Positions 43,735 to 55,855 of a stretch of 64,000 nucleotides of DNA are shown here, one piece after another. The notes beneath the pieces were generated by a model that saw only the letters and a program-made list of their open reading frames with translations, was not told the origin of the DNA and did no database searches. Position 1 is the first letter of the stretch. Every line of letters begins with the position of its first letter. The stretch comes from Pieris napi. Lineage: Eukaryota > Arthropoda > Insecta > Lepidoptera > Pieridae. The stretch is from assembly GCF_905475465.1 (NCBI RefSeq), contig NC_062250.1, positions 4,486,501-4,550,500 of the forward strand. Direction: 5' to 3'. A program made the position numbers and the translations under genes.

Positions 43735-45875
43735 TTAACACATACAAATGAAGCTTTTTGTAGCATTAGCAATATTTCCATGTGCCTATATGGCTATCAA
43801 AATAAACTATTTCAGTGTGTGTGTTGTGTAAAGGGACAGGAGTATTATATAATACTCGTACATGCACAAAAATGACAGACAATAAGTCTAAATTTTTTGA
43901 GATAACGAATGTGTTATCTGTGTACCCAAAATATCACCAAAACGGCATAGGTAAGGATAATTTATACACACAGTTGTATGTATCATGTCATATTTGTATA
44001 ATTAAGCTTCCACGAATACGATTAATGTATATTTTAAGCTTTATGGTTTTACGCATATGTTAATATGAATACATTATGGTAACCAATTAATAGCTAATTT
44101 ATTATGGTTAAAGTTAAAAACATTTTATAACTGTATCTTACGCTTTGAATATGCTAATTGAATGGGGAAACGCTTTAATTATAAAATTAAATCACATAAT
44201 AGATGACGTGACCTAGCTTAATGAGAATTAGTGTTTAAACTAGTTTATAAAAGTTTTACTTTCTATATAGCTTTGTAAAACATTGTTGGCATGATATCGT
44301 GCGTTCAAACCTCTGTACACTGAGGATTATTATTATTAATATTTCGGTTACTATGACAATACAATTCTACTACTAATCGAGTAGGTACTTAATAATAATT
44401 TAATTGAATTTTATCATTAATATAACTAAGTATTTACTATACTCTTAGCATACCTACCTAAAAATAATTAACAAATAAAAAATTAAAAAAGTTTGGTCAC
44501 TGTGGCAGTGTACCTTTAACGCTGGCAGCATTTCTTGGTAAAATAAAATAATACAAATAAGAAAGGCTCGGGAAAACAAAGTTAAACAGTCTTGGTAAAG
44601 GTAACATTACTTCAATCGACGGAATCGAAATCGAAGCTTAGCGGTAGATATGTCAAAACATAATTGGGTAGCTGTGTTCAAAATCCCATAGATTTTGCTT
44701 TACTTTTATCGCAATAAAAAAATTTACAAATTTTATACCAATAATACTTATGGCTCAATAGCATATGTTCTTAGAGTTTGACTTATGCTTGTAATTTCGC
44801 ACGGGTACTTGAACACCAAAAATCCTAACAAAGGAAACATTTATAGTAACACGGCATGAAGTGTAAAGAAAGTGTAACAGTATCCACCTTAACAGGCATG
44901 ACAATGGGGTATCGGTTCTCTGAGGCTGGACGAGTAGAGTCGCCGCCTGACTCAAGTTAAATTTAGCGTTAGTGATCCCATTTGCATTGTAACCTTTAAA
45001 AGTAAAAGCGAAAATAGAATGAATACTGCTAAGCCGCATTGTCCTTGGAAAGGCATTTTCCTATTTTGAATTTGGAACACATTTGTATCTGTATTAGCTG
45101 TATTTTGTAGTTTTTGATTGTATTGTAATAAAATGTTTACAGATAAACGCAAGTATTAACATAAACCAAAGAGGTTTTTGATGGTAATATTTTATGCGAA
45201 ATAGCACTTGTCTACAATTATGACACTTATAAGTGGCTATAAAACTCTATTTATTTTTACGGTAAATTATTACGCCCTTAAGCGACAATTTATAGCATTC
45301 AGAACTTGTTTACGAGAAAAATATTTGATACAACTTGAATGGCGAATACAATCGCGAGTTGAAGTATTTATATGTACGATTATTGTAAAATGTGCGACTA
45401 CATCCTGACTATGCTTACAAGTGGGTCTCCGGTTTTTTGATACGTTAATTTGTCACCGTTCGATGGAACATGTTTCAATAAAAATTGATGGCCGAGTAAG
45501 TAGGATGGGTAATAATAACAGTTTTCGTGATTAATACACCAATTCCCCGTTACTTTTGAGTACAATACGTTAATACTGCAAAAAGGCTACATTGATCTTA
45601 AATGAATTACAATGATAAATTGATTGCCTCTACTTTAAATACAATAAAATTTAATGATCGAAAGGTATGAAACTGTTTGTCTCTCGTCAACCAGGATTCA
45701 GGAACAGATTCCTGCGATAGCAAAAAATAAGTTCAGGCCCTGAGACCGTCTGGAAAATCTTTGAATGACATTGCATTGGGTTGGGAATCTTTCTTAAGAA
45801 TCTATAGACTGTTCAAGTCGGTTCATGTACAGAATACATTTATGTTTTTAAAACATATTAAGTATGTGAAAGGAT
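43735..45875. other. Unassigned AT-rich DNA
   Basis: No gene or repeat recognised. Short frames of 66-94 codons at 44755-45408 show no motifs and overlap each other on both strands. Confidence 0.3.
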
Positions 45876-45877
45876 AA

Positions 45878-46256
45878 TCTTAATATATATAAATAACGTA
45901 TCACGTTGTTTGTCCGCGATGGACTCCTAAACTACTTAACCGATTTCAATCAAATTTGCAGTGCAGTGCAGTTTGATCTAACTTAAAAGATAGGATAGCT
46001 TACATCTTAATTTATACCCGCAATATTGTTTTATTGCAAATTATTTGTTATTATTTAACAGTCACAATTCTAACAGATAGCGCTGTGTTGAAAGTACCAA
46101 CGTTTCACATAAACTACAATAATTTAATGGCATAACCACCAAAGAAGCATGGTGGTCCCCATGACTGGTGTTCTCCTACCGGTTCCCTTGAATAGTTTAC
46201 TACTACTTAATATAACAAAAACCTTAGCCTCAGCAACGCGTAGCCCGGTCTGCTAG
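45878..46256 (+). mobile_element. Non-autonomous Helitron, group 2, complete ends
   Basis: A|TCTTAATATATATAAATAAC at the 5' end and CGTAGCCCGGTCTGCTAG|T at the 3' end. It contains the GATAGCGCTGTGTTGAAAG block. It is the mirror-oriented relative of 19623-19990 and matches it along the whole length. Confidence 0.85.
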
Positions 46257-46269
46257 TGTAATATATGAT

Positions 46270-46498
46270 TTAGTGGTGGCCTAATGTCTTCAAGGACTGC
46301 TCCTGTGTTCGTAGGTTTGAGCCTCGGCTGTGCCAACCAACTGACTTTCTGTATGCACGTGCATGCACACGGCATGCCTTAAACCCAAGATGGCATGTGT
46401 CAGGCACAGATGGTGGATCTGTGACTGACGATGAATGATCACGAAATAGTTAGAAAAATCTGAGGCCCTGACCGAACGGCTACAACCCACAGATTTTT
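46270..46498 (+). mobile_element. SINE-A, degenerate
   Basis: The A box (GTGGCCTAATGTC) and B box (GGTTTGAGCCT) are mutated and the body is shortened. CATGTGTCAGGCACAGATGG and AAATCTGAGGCCCTGACC remain recognisable. Starts within about 15 bp of the Helitron end. Confidence 0.7.
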
Positions 46499-46504
46499 TT
46501 ATTC

Positions 46505-47205
46505 ACGCGAGTTCATATTTAATTAAAACTACTTTTACTGATGTAAATGTAAGTTTATTTCATTATCTACTCGAGTGGTTTTCAGTGGAACGACAAACCT
46601 TGCCTGATGATATCTTATGAATTATGAAAATACTTTTAATAATTTCATTCTGTTCAAATAATTTAATTTGTGTTATTAGCGTATTAAATATTTCTTAAAT
46701 TATTAAGATAGTAAGATATATGATTACTTTTAAGATTGAAAGGAATTACATGAAAGGGACATTTTGCTCGCATTGTACATATAGTTGTGAAATTTAAAAT
46801 AATCCAAAGATTTAAAAGTGATTTTGAAATTAATAGAAATAATATTTTTCCTTCTGAATTTTCCCAACTCTGCATCCATACGTCATAAATATGACATAAT
46901 ATGATATAAGAACAGTAAAAAGCGGGGTAAAAAGTGGTATGTCACCTAGTATCGCCGTTGTTCAATCAGATAGTGCTCTCACGCTATTGATTATAGTTAT
47001 CACGAGGCGGATGCTGTACGCAACTTGGAACAATCTTAGCCTGTAATGTGCATCCGTTTGCATTATATTAAATTAAACTAAATATTTCGTTATTAAATCT
47101 ATGGTAGGAAATTATTTATCATATTTGTGACTTAGGGAAATAGCAGGAACTCTGTAAATCCTATACAGCGATAGCAATCGTGACATAGGAATCAATGATA
47201 ATTTT
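46505..47205. other. Unassigned AT-rich DNA
   Basis: No gene or repeat recognised. Confidence 0.3.
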
Positions 47206-47209
47206 GTTA

Positions 47210-47325
47210 TAGGCAAGTGGATGACAGGCGCAACTTTGGGTTTAAAATAAGTCAGCTCTCTTACCAAGGGGCACCAACCGATGACCTCAGATGAGATTCG
47301 TGATAGGCTAACACAGTTCTCTTTA
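47210..47325 (-). mobile_element. Probable old SINE-A head
   Basis: GACCTCAGATGAGATTCGTG, AGGCTAACACAGTTCTCT and the upstream ATAGGCAAGTGGATGACAGG follow the SINE-A order on the minus strand with many changes. No usable promoter boxes remain. Confidence 0.45.
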
Positions 47326-47547
47326 GTATAATTCTTAGGTATTTCATTATTAACAAACAAAAACTAAATACATACGTAAGGTGTTTTTGCATACAAAAGA
47401 AAAAAAATCGTGTTTTAAATTTTCGTTTAAACAATAATATATACTTTGTATAATTGTTGCCTGGATTATATACGTTTTTTTTACTTATAATTAGAATTTT
47501 TAAGGATTACAATATTTTTTTTAAATAAATAAATAGCTCAATTTTTA

Positions 47548-47821
47548 CCATGCTTTTTTGGTGGTTATGCCATTAAATTGTAGCTTATGTGAAACGTTGG
47601 TACTTTCAACACAGCGCCATCTGTTAGAATTGTGACTATCAAATAATAAACAAATATTTTGCAATAATATTATATTGCGGGTATAAATTAAGATGTAAGC
47701 TATCCTATCTTTTAAGTTGGATCAAACTGCACACGGTGTGCAAATTTGATTGATATCAGTTCCGTAGTTTAGGATTCCATCGCGGACAAACAACGTGACA
47801 CGTAATTTATATATATTAAGA
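47548..47821 (-). mobile_element. Non-autonomous Helitron, group 2, 3'-truncated
   Basis: The minus strand has the A|TCTTAATATATATAAA start, the GGACAAACAACGTGACACG complement and the CAGCGCCATCTGTTAGAATT block. It stops at CCATGCTTTTTTGGTGG, before the CTAG terminus. Confidence 0.78.
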
Positions 47822-47824
47822 TAA

Positions 47825-48316
47825 TAATGAATTTCAATGTGTAAGATTTGGGAACCCTATTAAGTAACAATTACCTGTGTCAGGGTCTCAGCTCACAATA
47901 ACAAACTTAGTCAATACCATAACAAATTGTTTTTATCAAAGATGTTGCAATCTTTTTCAATAATTTTTATTAAACAAAACAGGTCCAGGATAAAAAGACC
48001 GACCACTAATCAACACCATCATGTCTTCATAGATAGTTTATCTTGGTACATGTATTTTAAGATAAAAGTTAAATTTAAGATTATGAAGTAATAATGTTGT
48101 TGTAAAAAGGTGATTTTATTATGTCATCAATCTTGTAGGTCCCGGTGTCGGGTTTTTTAAATCAATATTTTCATATAAGATATTTCAAGTTATGGGTAAT
48201 TGAAATTGCGATTGAAATAAAAACTGAGCGTGGGGTGTTCTTATTTAATGTTTTTATAAAAATAATACGACTTTGGTATGATCTATTCGTTAATGATATT
48301 CTACTAAACTAGTATT
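47825..48316. other. Unassigned AT-rich DNA
   Basis: No gene or repeat recognised. Confidence 0.3.
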
Positions 48317-48317
48317 A

Positions 48318-48563
48318 TCTAATACCGATTCTCATGTGTGCATATTGGGTATATTTTTCATTCCCCAAAGTGATAAGGGTTGTTTTTTGTTTTTATTTTT
48401 TTATGATAGGTACAACATACAAAAATACATACAACCCCTAATTTTCACCCCTCTATGTTCAACCCCTATTTTTATTATATAGTGAGTACGCTCTTTTATT
48501 GAACTAAAAAATGTTTCCTAGAAATAATATACATGGCAAAACAACGTTTGCCGGGTCAGCTAG
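48318..48563 (+). mobile_element. Non-autonomous Helitron, group 1, deleted
   Basis: Ends GCCGGGTCAGCTAG|T and keeps AACCCCTATTTTTATTATAT and CATACAACCCCTAATTTTCA. The 5' side retains TCTAATA, then lacks the CTCGTGTCAC segment. Confidence 0.75.
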
Positions 48564-48564
48564 T

Positions 48565-49600
48565 TTACTATATATGTACTTGTTAAAATATGTTTGGAAG
48601 GTTAAATGTATAGTTAATTTAGATACGAGATTTCAGTACTAATAACTTTAATGTCAGAAAGTCCCCACGCTACAGGTATCCCAAACTGAAACTGCAACTA
48701 ATTCGCTTTCAGTTCAGTATAACATGTACCTATACATCTCAATTGTGAGGAATTTGCATGGATCTGATTAGCATTGCGCCTTCATAAGTTCTCATGTCAT
48801 TTTCACACAGATATATCCTTTCTATATTTTCATAAGTGTGTGATTGTGCTTGTAACATGTGTGATATTTGAGAGCAAATATAAAATAAAATATGTATGTA
48901 AATAATTTACTTTATATAAAGTCTCATAATATTTCGTAGAAACATCTGATCTGTGGCATTCTTATTCATCTGAACCGTACACATATTTCTTGCTATTAAT
49001 TGTCCAACAATGACAATGTGAATCACTCGACCATAAATATTTTGACATGTCAATTTTATAATATCCGCTCTTATCTGCCGCGTTTCCTTTGAACAGAGTT
49101 ATCTATGGACTTATCTCCAAATCTTGTCTGTGGTCTTGTCTACGGTATTATCTCAGATTCTGTCATAAATGACCCCTATCAGACGATCCTTAATTGGTAC
49201 ATTTATATGGATATCAATTAACTATTTCATATTCATTTTACTTTTTCCGTGTTGTCTATTGTAGGTTAATTAGGAACAGAAATTTATAACACTACTGTTT
49301 TATTGTTTTATTCTAATGAAGCACAAATTGGAGGACTAAATCTTTTTGTAGATACCACTATCTTTTTAATTTTTACTTAATATAACGCTGCTTAAAAAAC
49401 CTATAGATATACTAAGCTGTATATTACAACAACCATTTTAATAAATATGTTCTTGTTATCTATATAGAAAACTACTTGTTCTGATTGATTCATCAACTTA
49501 GTGCCTAGTATCTGCACGGTATTTAGAACTTTTTGTCGAATATGTTTTCTCATTAAATTGAATATAATATTTGTTATAATATATATTTGATTCCATGAAA
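48565..49600. other. Unassigned AT-rich DNA
   Basis: No gene or repeat recognised. Confidence 0.3.
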
Positions 49601-49604
49601 GATG

Positions 49605-49975
49605 GGCCGCGTGCTGGTGTAGGATGCAACCTGTTCAGACACACTGGCCCCTTCCCTTCTACATGGAACCAACAACAGAGCTGGTGCGGCTTGTGATGCG
49701 GCTGAAAAAGCTAAAGCCTGCAAATACAGGGGTCTAGGCTCCGAATATGATTTTGTCCCATTCGATGTCGAGACCCTTGGTCCGTGGGGTCCTAGCGCTA
49801 TAAGGCTTTTTAAGGAAATATGAAAAAGGTTGGTCGACAACACAGGAGACTGAAGAGCTGGCAGCTACATCGGACAAAGAATTAGTCTAGCGATTCAAAG
49901 GGGGAACGCTGCCAGTATCTTCGGAACCTTGCCTAAAGGGACTCCTTTTAATAATATATTTTAGTTATTATATTT
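49605..49975 (+). pseudogene. LINE ORF2 C-terminal region, longest copy
   Basis: One frame reads, in order, DATCSDTLAPSLLHGTNNRA, AACDAAEKAKACKYRGL, DFVPFDVETLGPWGPSA, IRLFKEI, KRLVDNTGD and GQRISLAIQRGNAASIF, ending GTLPKGTPFNNIF at a TAG. Three in-frame stops interrupt it: a TAG where Trp is expected before DATC, a TGA after KEI, and a TGA after NTGD. This is the conserved tail following reverse transcriptase in a non-LTR retrotransposon; no RT motif survives. The minus-strand 89-codon frame at 49574-49843 is its shadow. Confidence 0.85.
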
Positions 49976-49979
49976 TAAG

Positions 49980-50885
49980 GTTAGTTATTGTTTTTATTGT
50001 TCTAAATGTTATCATGCTCAAATATATTATGAAATATATGTTATACATAAAGCAAACCAAGAGCAGGAAATGTGCAGTAAATAGTTTTTCATAAATAATT
50101 TAACGTACTTTGTTCAAACACTTTCACCCGTAATTGTATATTGGTTTTAAAAAGTTTAAACGTTTCTGTTTGTCAATTTAATATTTGCTTTCTTAGGAAA
50201 GGGTGGTGATGTAATAATACCCGAAATTTCCGGGGACGTAGGGGTCGAAAGTCAGGTTCGTGTTGACATCCGTCCAAATACTATTTGTTTTTTGACTACC
50301 GGAATTTTGGGAAATAATTATACGTTTTTATGTTCTTCAATTATCGCTTTTTGTTGCTTTCGTAAGACTAAGAACGTTGTGATTGCGAGTACTCAACGTT
50401 CCATTACCAAATATAGTACCGAATAATAAAGCTCATTCAAGCCCGTGGGAGCTCTCGAATACCTCCGTCGATGCCACGCGACCAGCTACGGCAAAAACGG
50501 TCCTGTCATTGCGCAAACCTATAATAAGGTCCATTCACATGAATTGGTGGATATTTTTTTAATGTCGATCCGGGACAGCCATGCAATTTTGTTGAAAAAA
50601 CGGCAAAATCAATAATGGCCCTGTGCACGTGTTGCCGATGGATTATAGATTATGTTCACGAAGATTTTCTCAGCATACCGTGCCGGGGTCAGGTAAACCT
50701 TGCGAAAAAGGTATGGAGTCGCTGTTGGTATTAGGTTTATTGGCCTGTTTAATCTTACTTTTAGCTCGTAATCACAACGTAATGTACGGATATAAATTAT
50801 AAGTACTTTTCTTCTTCAGGTGTTTAATGTTTAAAAAACTTTATTTCTTATTACAAAAAAAACGAGATACACGTCGCCATCACCC
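49980..50885. other. Unassigned DNA with a GC-richer block
   Basis: 50440-50740 is clearly less AT-rich than the surroundings (for example GAGCTCTCGAATACCTCCG) but shows no long frame and no motif I know. It may be an old transposon or a conserved element. Confidence 0.3.
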
Positions 50886-50888
50886 GTC

Positions 50889-51185
50889 CCAATTTTTGTT
50901 TACTAAGCTTATTCTGATATATATCTTTAATGCCCTTTTGTATTGGTTAAACGCGCTAATATCACGAATTTTAGACGGTAATTGATTAAATAATTGCCAG
51001 GTGCCACTATTACTAAAGGTTGGCTGTTAACTGAATTGACAGGTATCTTGAGTTAGTCAAAACAGCTGCTTGGCGGATGTGATGCCGGTCCATTCTCATA
51101 CGTTCCCAACCACGACTTCTTCCTTCTACCAGACCGTCTCTTGCTTTGAATTTTTCCCATCTTTATAAGCCAAATTATAAGTATT
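50889..51185 (-). pseudogene. Two abutting LINE C-terminal fragments
   Basis: From the right, the minus strand reads LIKMGKIQSKRRSGRRKKSW, a basic zone typical of one LINE group, then in a shifted frame DRHHIRQAAVLTNSRYLSIQ LTANL and a stop. Overlapping its end, another frame gives TFSNSGTWQLFNQLPSKIRD, ISAFNQYKRALKIYI and a TGA near 50889, which has the W-x-x-L-P-x-x-I-R pattern that closes the ORF of Jockey/CR1-like LINEs. Two different tails appear to meet near 51030. Both are dead. Confidence 0.6.
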
Positions 51186-51249
51186 TGGCCTCGCCTAAAC
51201 AGCTCGAGCTGAACTGTAAAGGCCCTTAAGGCCAACAGCAAAATTCCAC

Positions 51250-52890
51250 AAACAAAAAGAAACTAAATATAAATGGACTTAATTGGCGAAGAAAAGTAGG
51301 GGAACCTCGTAGTTCATGATGGCCTAAAGATTTGGAAGTTCCGTCCCTAAAAACGGAAATAACATCTAAGCAGTAATAATAGTAGTAGTACCAATTTAAA
51401 TTAACTCTAACACGAGTGAAACCAGATTCTAGAATGTAATACTTTTTAAAAATTTTATAATGGTATCTACGGCTTTTTCTGTTCCTCTTAAAGAATTGCG
51501 CTTCACAAAGAAATTCTATACAATTATAACGGCCAAAATCGTAACTGTCTCTTAACAAAACTTTGATGTTATACTACAAAAGCAGGTAATTTTATAGGAA
51601 CTCTGTCTTTTTTGTATAAAATTACCCGAAGATATAAAGCATTGATAGCGAAGTTAATAAATAGGTCAGCAAGAAAATACATATAATTAAGTTTTCGGCA
51701 CAAACTACTTGGCCTAAAATATCGTTTTTTAATAAATAGATTAGGCGCCAATCGGCGAAATGCGGAATTATCGAATAATGATTTATTGACTGAAAAATAC
51801 CAATATTATGGATCGTAACATTTTTTAAGCTTTCTATGATTCAAATTAGACACATTATCTGATAAATATCTAATAATGTGATATTATATAACATTATTTC
51901 TTTTGGAATTTACGAATAATTGCGATTTTTTAGTATAGTTTATCACTCGTATCTTTTGTTGTTGATATTTTTTATTCCTTAAACATTATAAATAAACTAA
52001 GAGTACAAAAACATTACTTAGGGGTTTAACTTCAATGCCTGAAGGGCCACGTTACAAATACCTTTACTCAGAAACGACAGAAAAAAAAAACGTTTTTTTT
52101 TTAAACTTAAAATATTGTTTTACTTTAATATACTTAGAATTAATTTGATCCTATCCATCCCTTCCTGGTTCTACTTGAAAAAATGTACCAAAGAAAATTA
52201 CGATTTACATTACTTTTAATGATGGAAATTATCATTGCTGTGTGATACGGGAATATGATAAGTCGTTATTTCATATCACATTAAATTTTTCGAAATAAAT
52301 AATGTTTTGCCGAGTCGACCCATCGGTCCGTAATAGTTGTAGGTGCCATAGGCTATACATACGTAAACCGCTAGAAGAACCTTTAAATAGAGAATACAAG
52401 TAATCTTTACATTTTTTTTATTCTCATTGATATTCCCAAGAGACAGGGTCATCGACATAGCGAGAAAAAACTTTTTTGGGAGACGTCATACGAAACGAGT
52501 AATGTCAGTTGCGTGTGACGCGGGCGCATCACTGAATAACAATAATCGTGAATGAATTGTAATGGCGGGTGGTTTAATTGATTCGGCGACCTGCCAGACC
52601 TGTCTCTCCCGTAGGGAGGGCTCCTGTCGATGTCTAGACGTCAATTGCAATCGAAATATTGTCTTTGGTGCTACTTGGGTACTACAAATTGTTAGCAGAT
52701 AAAAGTGATTTCAAGTATCATTCGTTCATTTGTTTCTCTATTCTCAATATGTGTGATTTTTTTAAATAGTGTCCTGATCACTGTTTACATATGTTTTAAT
52801 TGCTTTGTTTTGTTCCATTAGTTTTCTCTAAATAAATATGTCTTATGTATTTTTGAACTTCTTGCTTACCTTATCTCATTTTAATTGTTT
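51250..52890. other. Unassigned AT-rich DNA
   Basis: No gene recognised. The 110-codon minus frame at 51226-51558 has no motif and includes a run of six tyrosines encoded by a TAG/TAA-type microsatellite complement (about 51372-51392). Confidence 0.3.
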
Positions 52891-52897
52891 ACAGTGA

Positions 52898-53012
52898 TTG
52901 CCTGGAAGAGATGGCTCGAAAGCGATAAGGCCGCCAGTTCCTTTTAATTTAATTATGTCAATTATAGTATATTTCTGTACATGCAACAAAGTGTTAATTA
53001 ATGAATAAATAA
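52898..53012 (+). mobile_element. LINE 3' end fragment
   Basis: TGCCTGGAAGAGATGGCTCG, AAAGCGATAAGGCCGCCAGT and CAACAAAGTGTTAATTAATG, the family of 33825. A 20-base tandem duplication (CTTTAGTTAAAAGAACT twice) follows at 53019-53055. Confidence 0.75.
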
Positions 53013-53113
53013 AATAAACTTTAGTTAAAAGAACTGTGCTTTAGTTAAAAGAACTTTTATCGTTAAAAGTTTACAAATTTACTTGTATATTTTGCGTTGT
53101 CTAAATGTAACTG

Positions 53114-53287
53114 TGAGCAGTGTTGGCCTAGTAGCTTCAGTGTGCGGCCGTGCATCCTTGAGGCCGTAGGTTCAAGCCCCGGCTGTGTACCAATGGACTT
53201 TCTGTATGTGCGCATTTAACATTCGCTTGAATGGTGAAGGAAAATATCGTGAGGAAACCGCCTAGACCCTCAAAGTCGATGGCGTGT
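53114..53287 (+). mobile_element. SINE-A, 3'-truncated
   Basis: Head and body are present (B box GGTTCAAGCCC); the sequence departs from the family abruptly after GATGGCGTGT at about 53287. The 3' end is not found downstream. Confidence 0.8.
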
Positions 53288-53289
53288 AA

Positions 53290-54145
53290 CGGTAAGTTCA
53301 GTAAATTATTAGAATTTCAATGAAATAATTGAGTAAAACTTTTATTTCCGTTCATCGTCTCAAGCACAACACTACACGCAAAAAAGACGTCTCATTCAAG
53401 CCGTCATTCTAGCGTTGATACTCGAAGGTATGTAATTCATCGTCATTTAACAATTGAGGAGCAGTCTTCCAAGATGACTGGACTAGTTCAAATCTATTGA
53501 CATTTACACTACCCTTGACACCTAATCGGAAGTCGCATCAATTGTCGCAATTCCTGGATGAGACTTGCATCATCGAATGCGTCAAGTCATCGGCCTACCA
53601 CTTATCGGGCGGATGTTGTTAACCGTGCCTTGATTAGCCGAGACGATGTTAAACGGGCAAGTTCAAACAATTAACTGTATAGAAGTGTCCGACTCTAATG
53701 AATGATGCAGACTTGGTCCATTTCATTACACAAACACCGTGACAAGACGCGGCTTACAAATTGAGATTAATTCAAGACTTATGAACAATGGCTAGATATT
53801 ATTTTGAGCTCTATTTAGCGGTCTATTTGGCTGAATATCGAATACCTTTTGGATTAAGTAATAATTAAAGGAGCAGAAATGTTAAGCGAAACTATTTAAC
53901 CTTACCAATTCCTCGAGCTATTTTTAACAATGAAAGCTCTCGTTTTAGAAACTGTTTACTGTCAACGGTTTTGTTCTTTTATTTGTTGTAGCCGTATTGT
54001 AACAAAATCACCGCGTTGTTGAATTCACAAGTATATAAACATTGCCTTTGATAAAATCTCTTCTATTCTTTAGCCGCCGGCAGATCAAGCTTGTTTGATC
54101 CTGTGTCTATTAAATACTGTAAACTTAAATCAAGATAGAATCATT
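53290..54145. other. Unassigned DNA
   Basis: 53350-53760 is GC-richer and starts right at the broken SINE with TGTAACGG. No coding frame or LTR pair was found. Confidence 0.3.
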
Positions 54146-54147
54146 AA

Positions 54148-54625
54148 AAAAAAAAAAAATATGTTTATTCTGGAACATAAGATATAGGTATCACTTATTC
54201 CACGTCATTCAATTTGAATCGGTAGACATTCCTACTCATCGGCAAGAAGACAGAGGGTGTAGGCCGAGAGAAAAGCCGGCGTAAACTACTCTTTTAAAAT
54301 AGCAAATCATCAAACAACACTTATTTTAAAACAAATATCGCAAATTAATTATTAGAAGTAGCCTGTCCAGCACTAGTCCCAGGCTCTTTATCAACTAGAT
54401 AATCGTTAACTTTATACTTAGTAAGCCTTTTTACACAGCTTTTCTTTAATACATTTCTTAAATTTATTAAAAGGCAGAGATAAAAGAGCCTCTGCCATTT
54501 TATTAAAGAAGAGTATCCCTTTTCCCAAAAAAGAATTACTAACTTGAGATAGTTCTAGTACCTACGGGCAAATTGCAGCCTGCGTTTGTTCCGAGTATTA
54601 ACATTGTGCGTATGTTCTATTCTAG
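54148..54625 (-). pseudogene. Jockey-like LINE ORF2 C-terminus and 3' UTR
   Basis: Minus strand, in order: HTHNVNTRNKRRLQFARRY, a stop and frame change, then SNSFLGKGILFFNKMAEALL, SLPFNKFKKCIKEKLCKKAY and a stop. This follows the consensus of the end of insect Jockey-type reverse-transcriptase ORFs (HTHxTRxK...SFLGxGxxFxNKxP...LPxxKFKxxxKxxLxxKxYY). The 3' UTR has GTTTACGCCGGCTTTTCTCT, CCTACACCCTCTGTCTTCTT, GAATGACGTGGAATAAGTGA and AATAAACAT before a 13-base A run (plus-strand T side reversed). The catalytic domain is missing. Confidence 0.85.
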
Positions 54626-54644
54626 TAAACTTATTACTATAACA

Positions 54645-55010
54645 TACACAATACACATAATAATGTTAAAACGGGCATTATTAGATCCACAATTCAAAAT
54701 TAAATTAGGTTATTTGAGAAAATAAGTAGGTTAAATCAGTAATGAAATCTTGGCCACAAGTCGTGATAAGTGATACCACACAAACCTCACGATCGTACGT
54801 TATTTTTAAATCATAAGTGGAAGTAAATTATACAATTTGTCATGATAACAGTAATATAAGCACTTTAGGTGACGCAGTGTATCGATTGTGATTACGATAC
54901 ACCCACGCTTCGTAAATATTTGAACTAGATAATCTACACGAGCCGCGACGCCAAGGAAGTAATACTTAGAAATTATGTACTGATAACTCTTTACATTTTA
55001 TTATACTTAA
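54645..55010. other. Unassigned DNA
   Basis: No gene or repeat recognised. Confidence 0.3.
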
Positions 55011-55011
55011 A

Positions 55012-55234
55012 CTAGCAAACTCGGCAAACTCCGTTTCGCCACCATGTCTTCGTTTTATGTAACATTTCGTTTGGTGATCCCGCTTTTCTGTTGAAATTTT
55101 TCCTGAATTTTCTTTGCTATAAACCTCACAGAGCCCGAGACCTTTCCAACGAATGCAAAACCGTGGAAATCGGTTCGTGCGTTCTGGAGTTATACCGTCA
55201 GGAAGGAAAACCCGACTTATTTTTATATAGTAGA
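55012..55234 (-). mobile_element. Non-autonomous Helitron, group 3
   Basis: Minus strand: A|TCTACTATATAAAAATAAGT at the 5' end and CGGAGTTTGCCGAGTTTGCTAG|T at the 3' end. Inner blocks CGAACCGATTTCCACGGTTT and GGTCTCGGGCTCTGTGAGG are conserved in lepidopteran copies I recall. The 85- and 102-codon frames over it are shadows. Confidence 0.8.
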
Positions 55235-55394
55235 TTGGACCTGACAAATAGGGAAACAAGGTATAACCCAACATGGAAAAGAAAGAGAGGTCGCCCTCTT
55301 CCTATTTCACCATTCCTCCTGCTGATAGAGGAACATATTTGTTTTTAATTTATTTTATTATTATTTATTACTTAAGATGTCATGTGGAATATGG

Positions 55395-55635
55395 TGTAAT
55401 GGTTGCAGCTCCTTATAAACGTTGCGTAAAACTTGGCGATTAAAAAGAGTGGCGGAGAGTTTATTGCCAGTTTTTCTCTTTCGTTCTACGCCCTTGATTT
55501 GAGAACTGAAAGTAAATGTAAGATCCGAAGCATTTAACGTACCTACCTATTTCTTTTTTAACCTTCATCACAACACAATGTACACTACCTTGCGTTACCT
55601 ATAGGAATAAATGATTTTTGACTTTGACCTTGACT
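55395..55635 (+). mobile_element. LINE 3' end, second family
   Basis: CTTATAAACGTTGCGTAAA, AAAAGAGTGGCGGAGAGTTT, TTGCCAGTTTTTCTCTTTCG, CGCCCTTGATTTGAGAACTG and a tail ending TTTTTGACTTTGACCTTGAC. Same family as 41118. Confidence 0.75.
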
Positions 55636-55855
55636 TGCACGGTGGGCTGACAAGCCTTATGCATTTGGTGGAGAAGATTGGGAGAAAAGTGCTCAAAATA
55701 GATAGAGATGGAGTCAGTAAGAGGAGGCCTATACTCTATAAGAGGCCCTTGAAATATTTTTTCTGTATATAATTTGAAGTGTGTGTATGATGTGTGTGAT
55801 CTTTTGTAAAGATGCCACTTTTCAAGAAATAAATGAGGCTTAGTTATTATTATTA

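Noticed and set aside
55091..55348. 85-codon plus-strand frame as a gene
   Set aside because: Falls on the group 3 Helitron and its flank; repetitive and non-coding.
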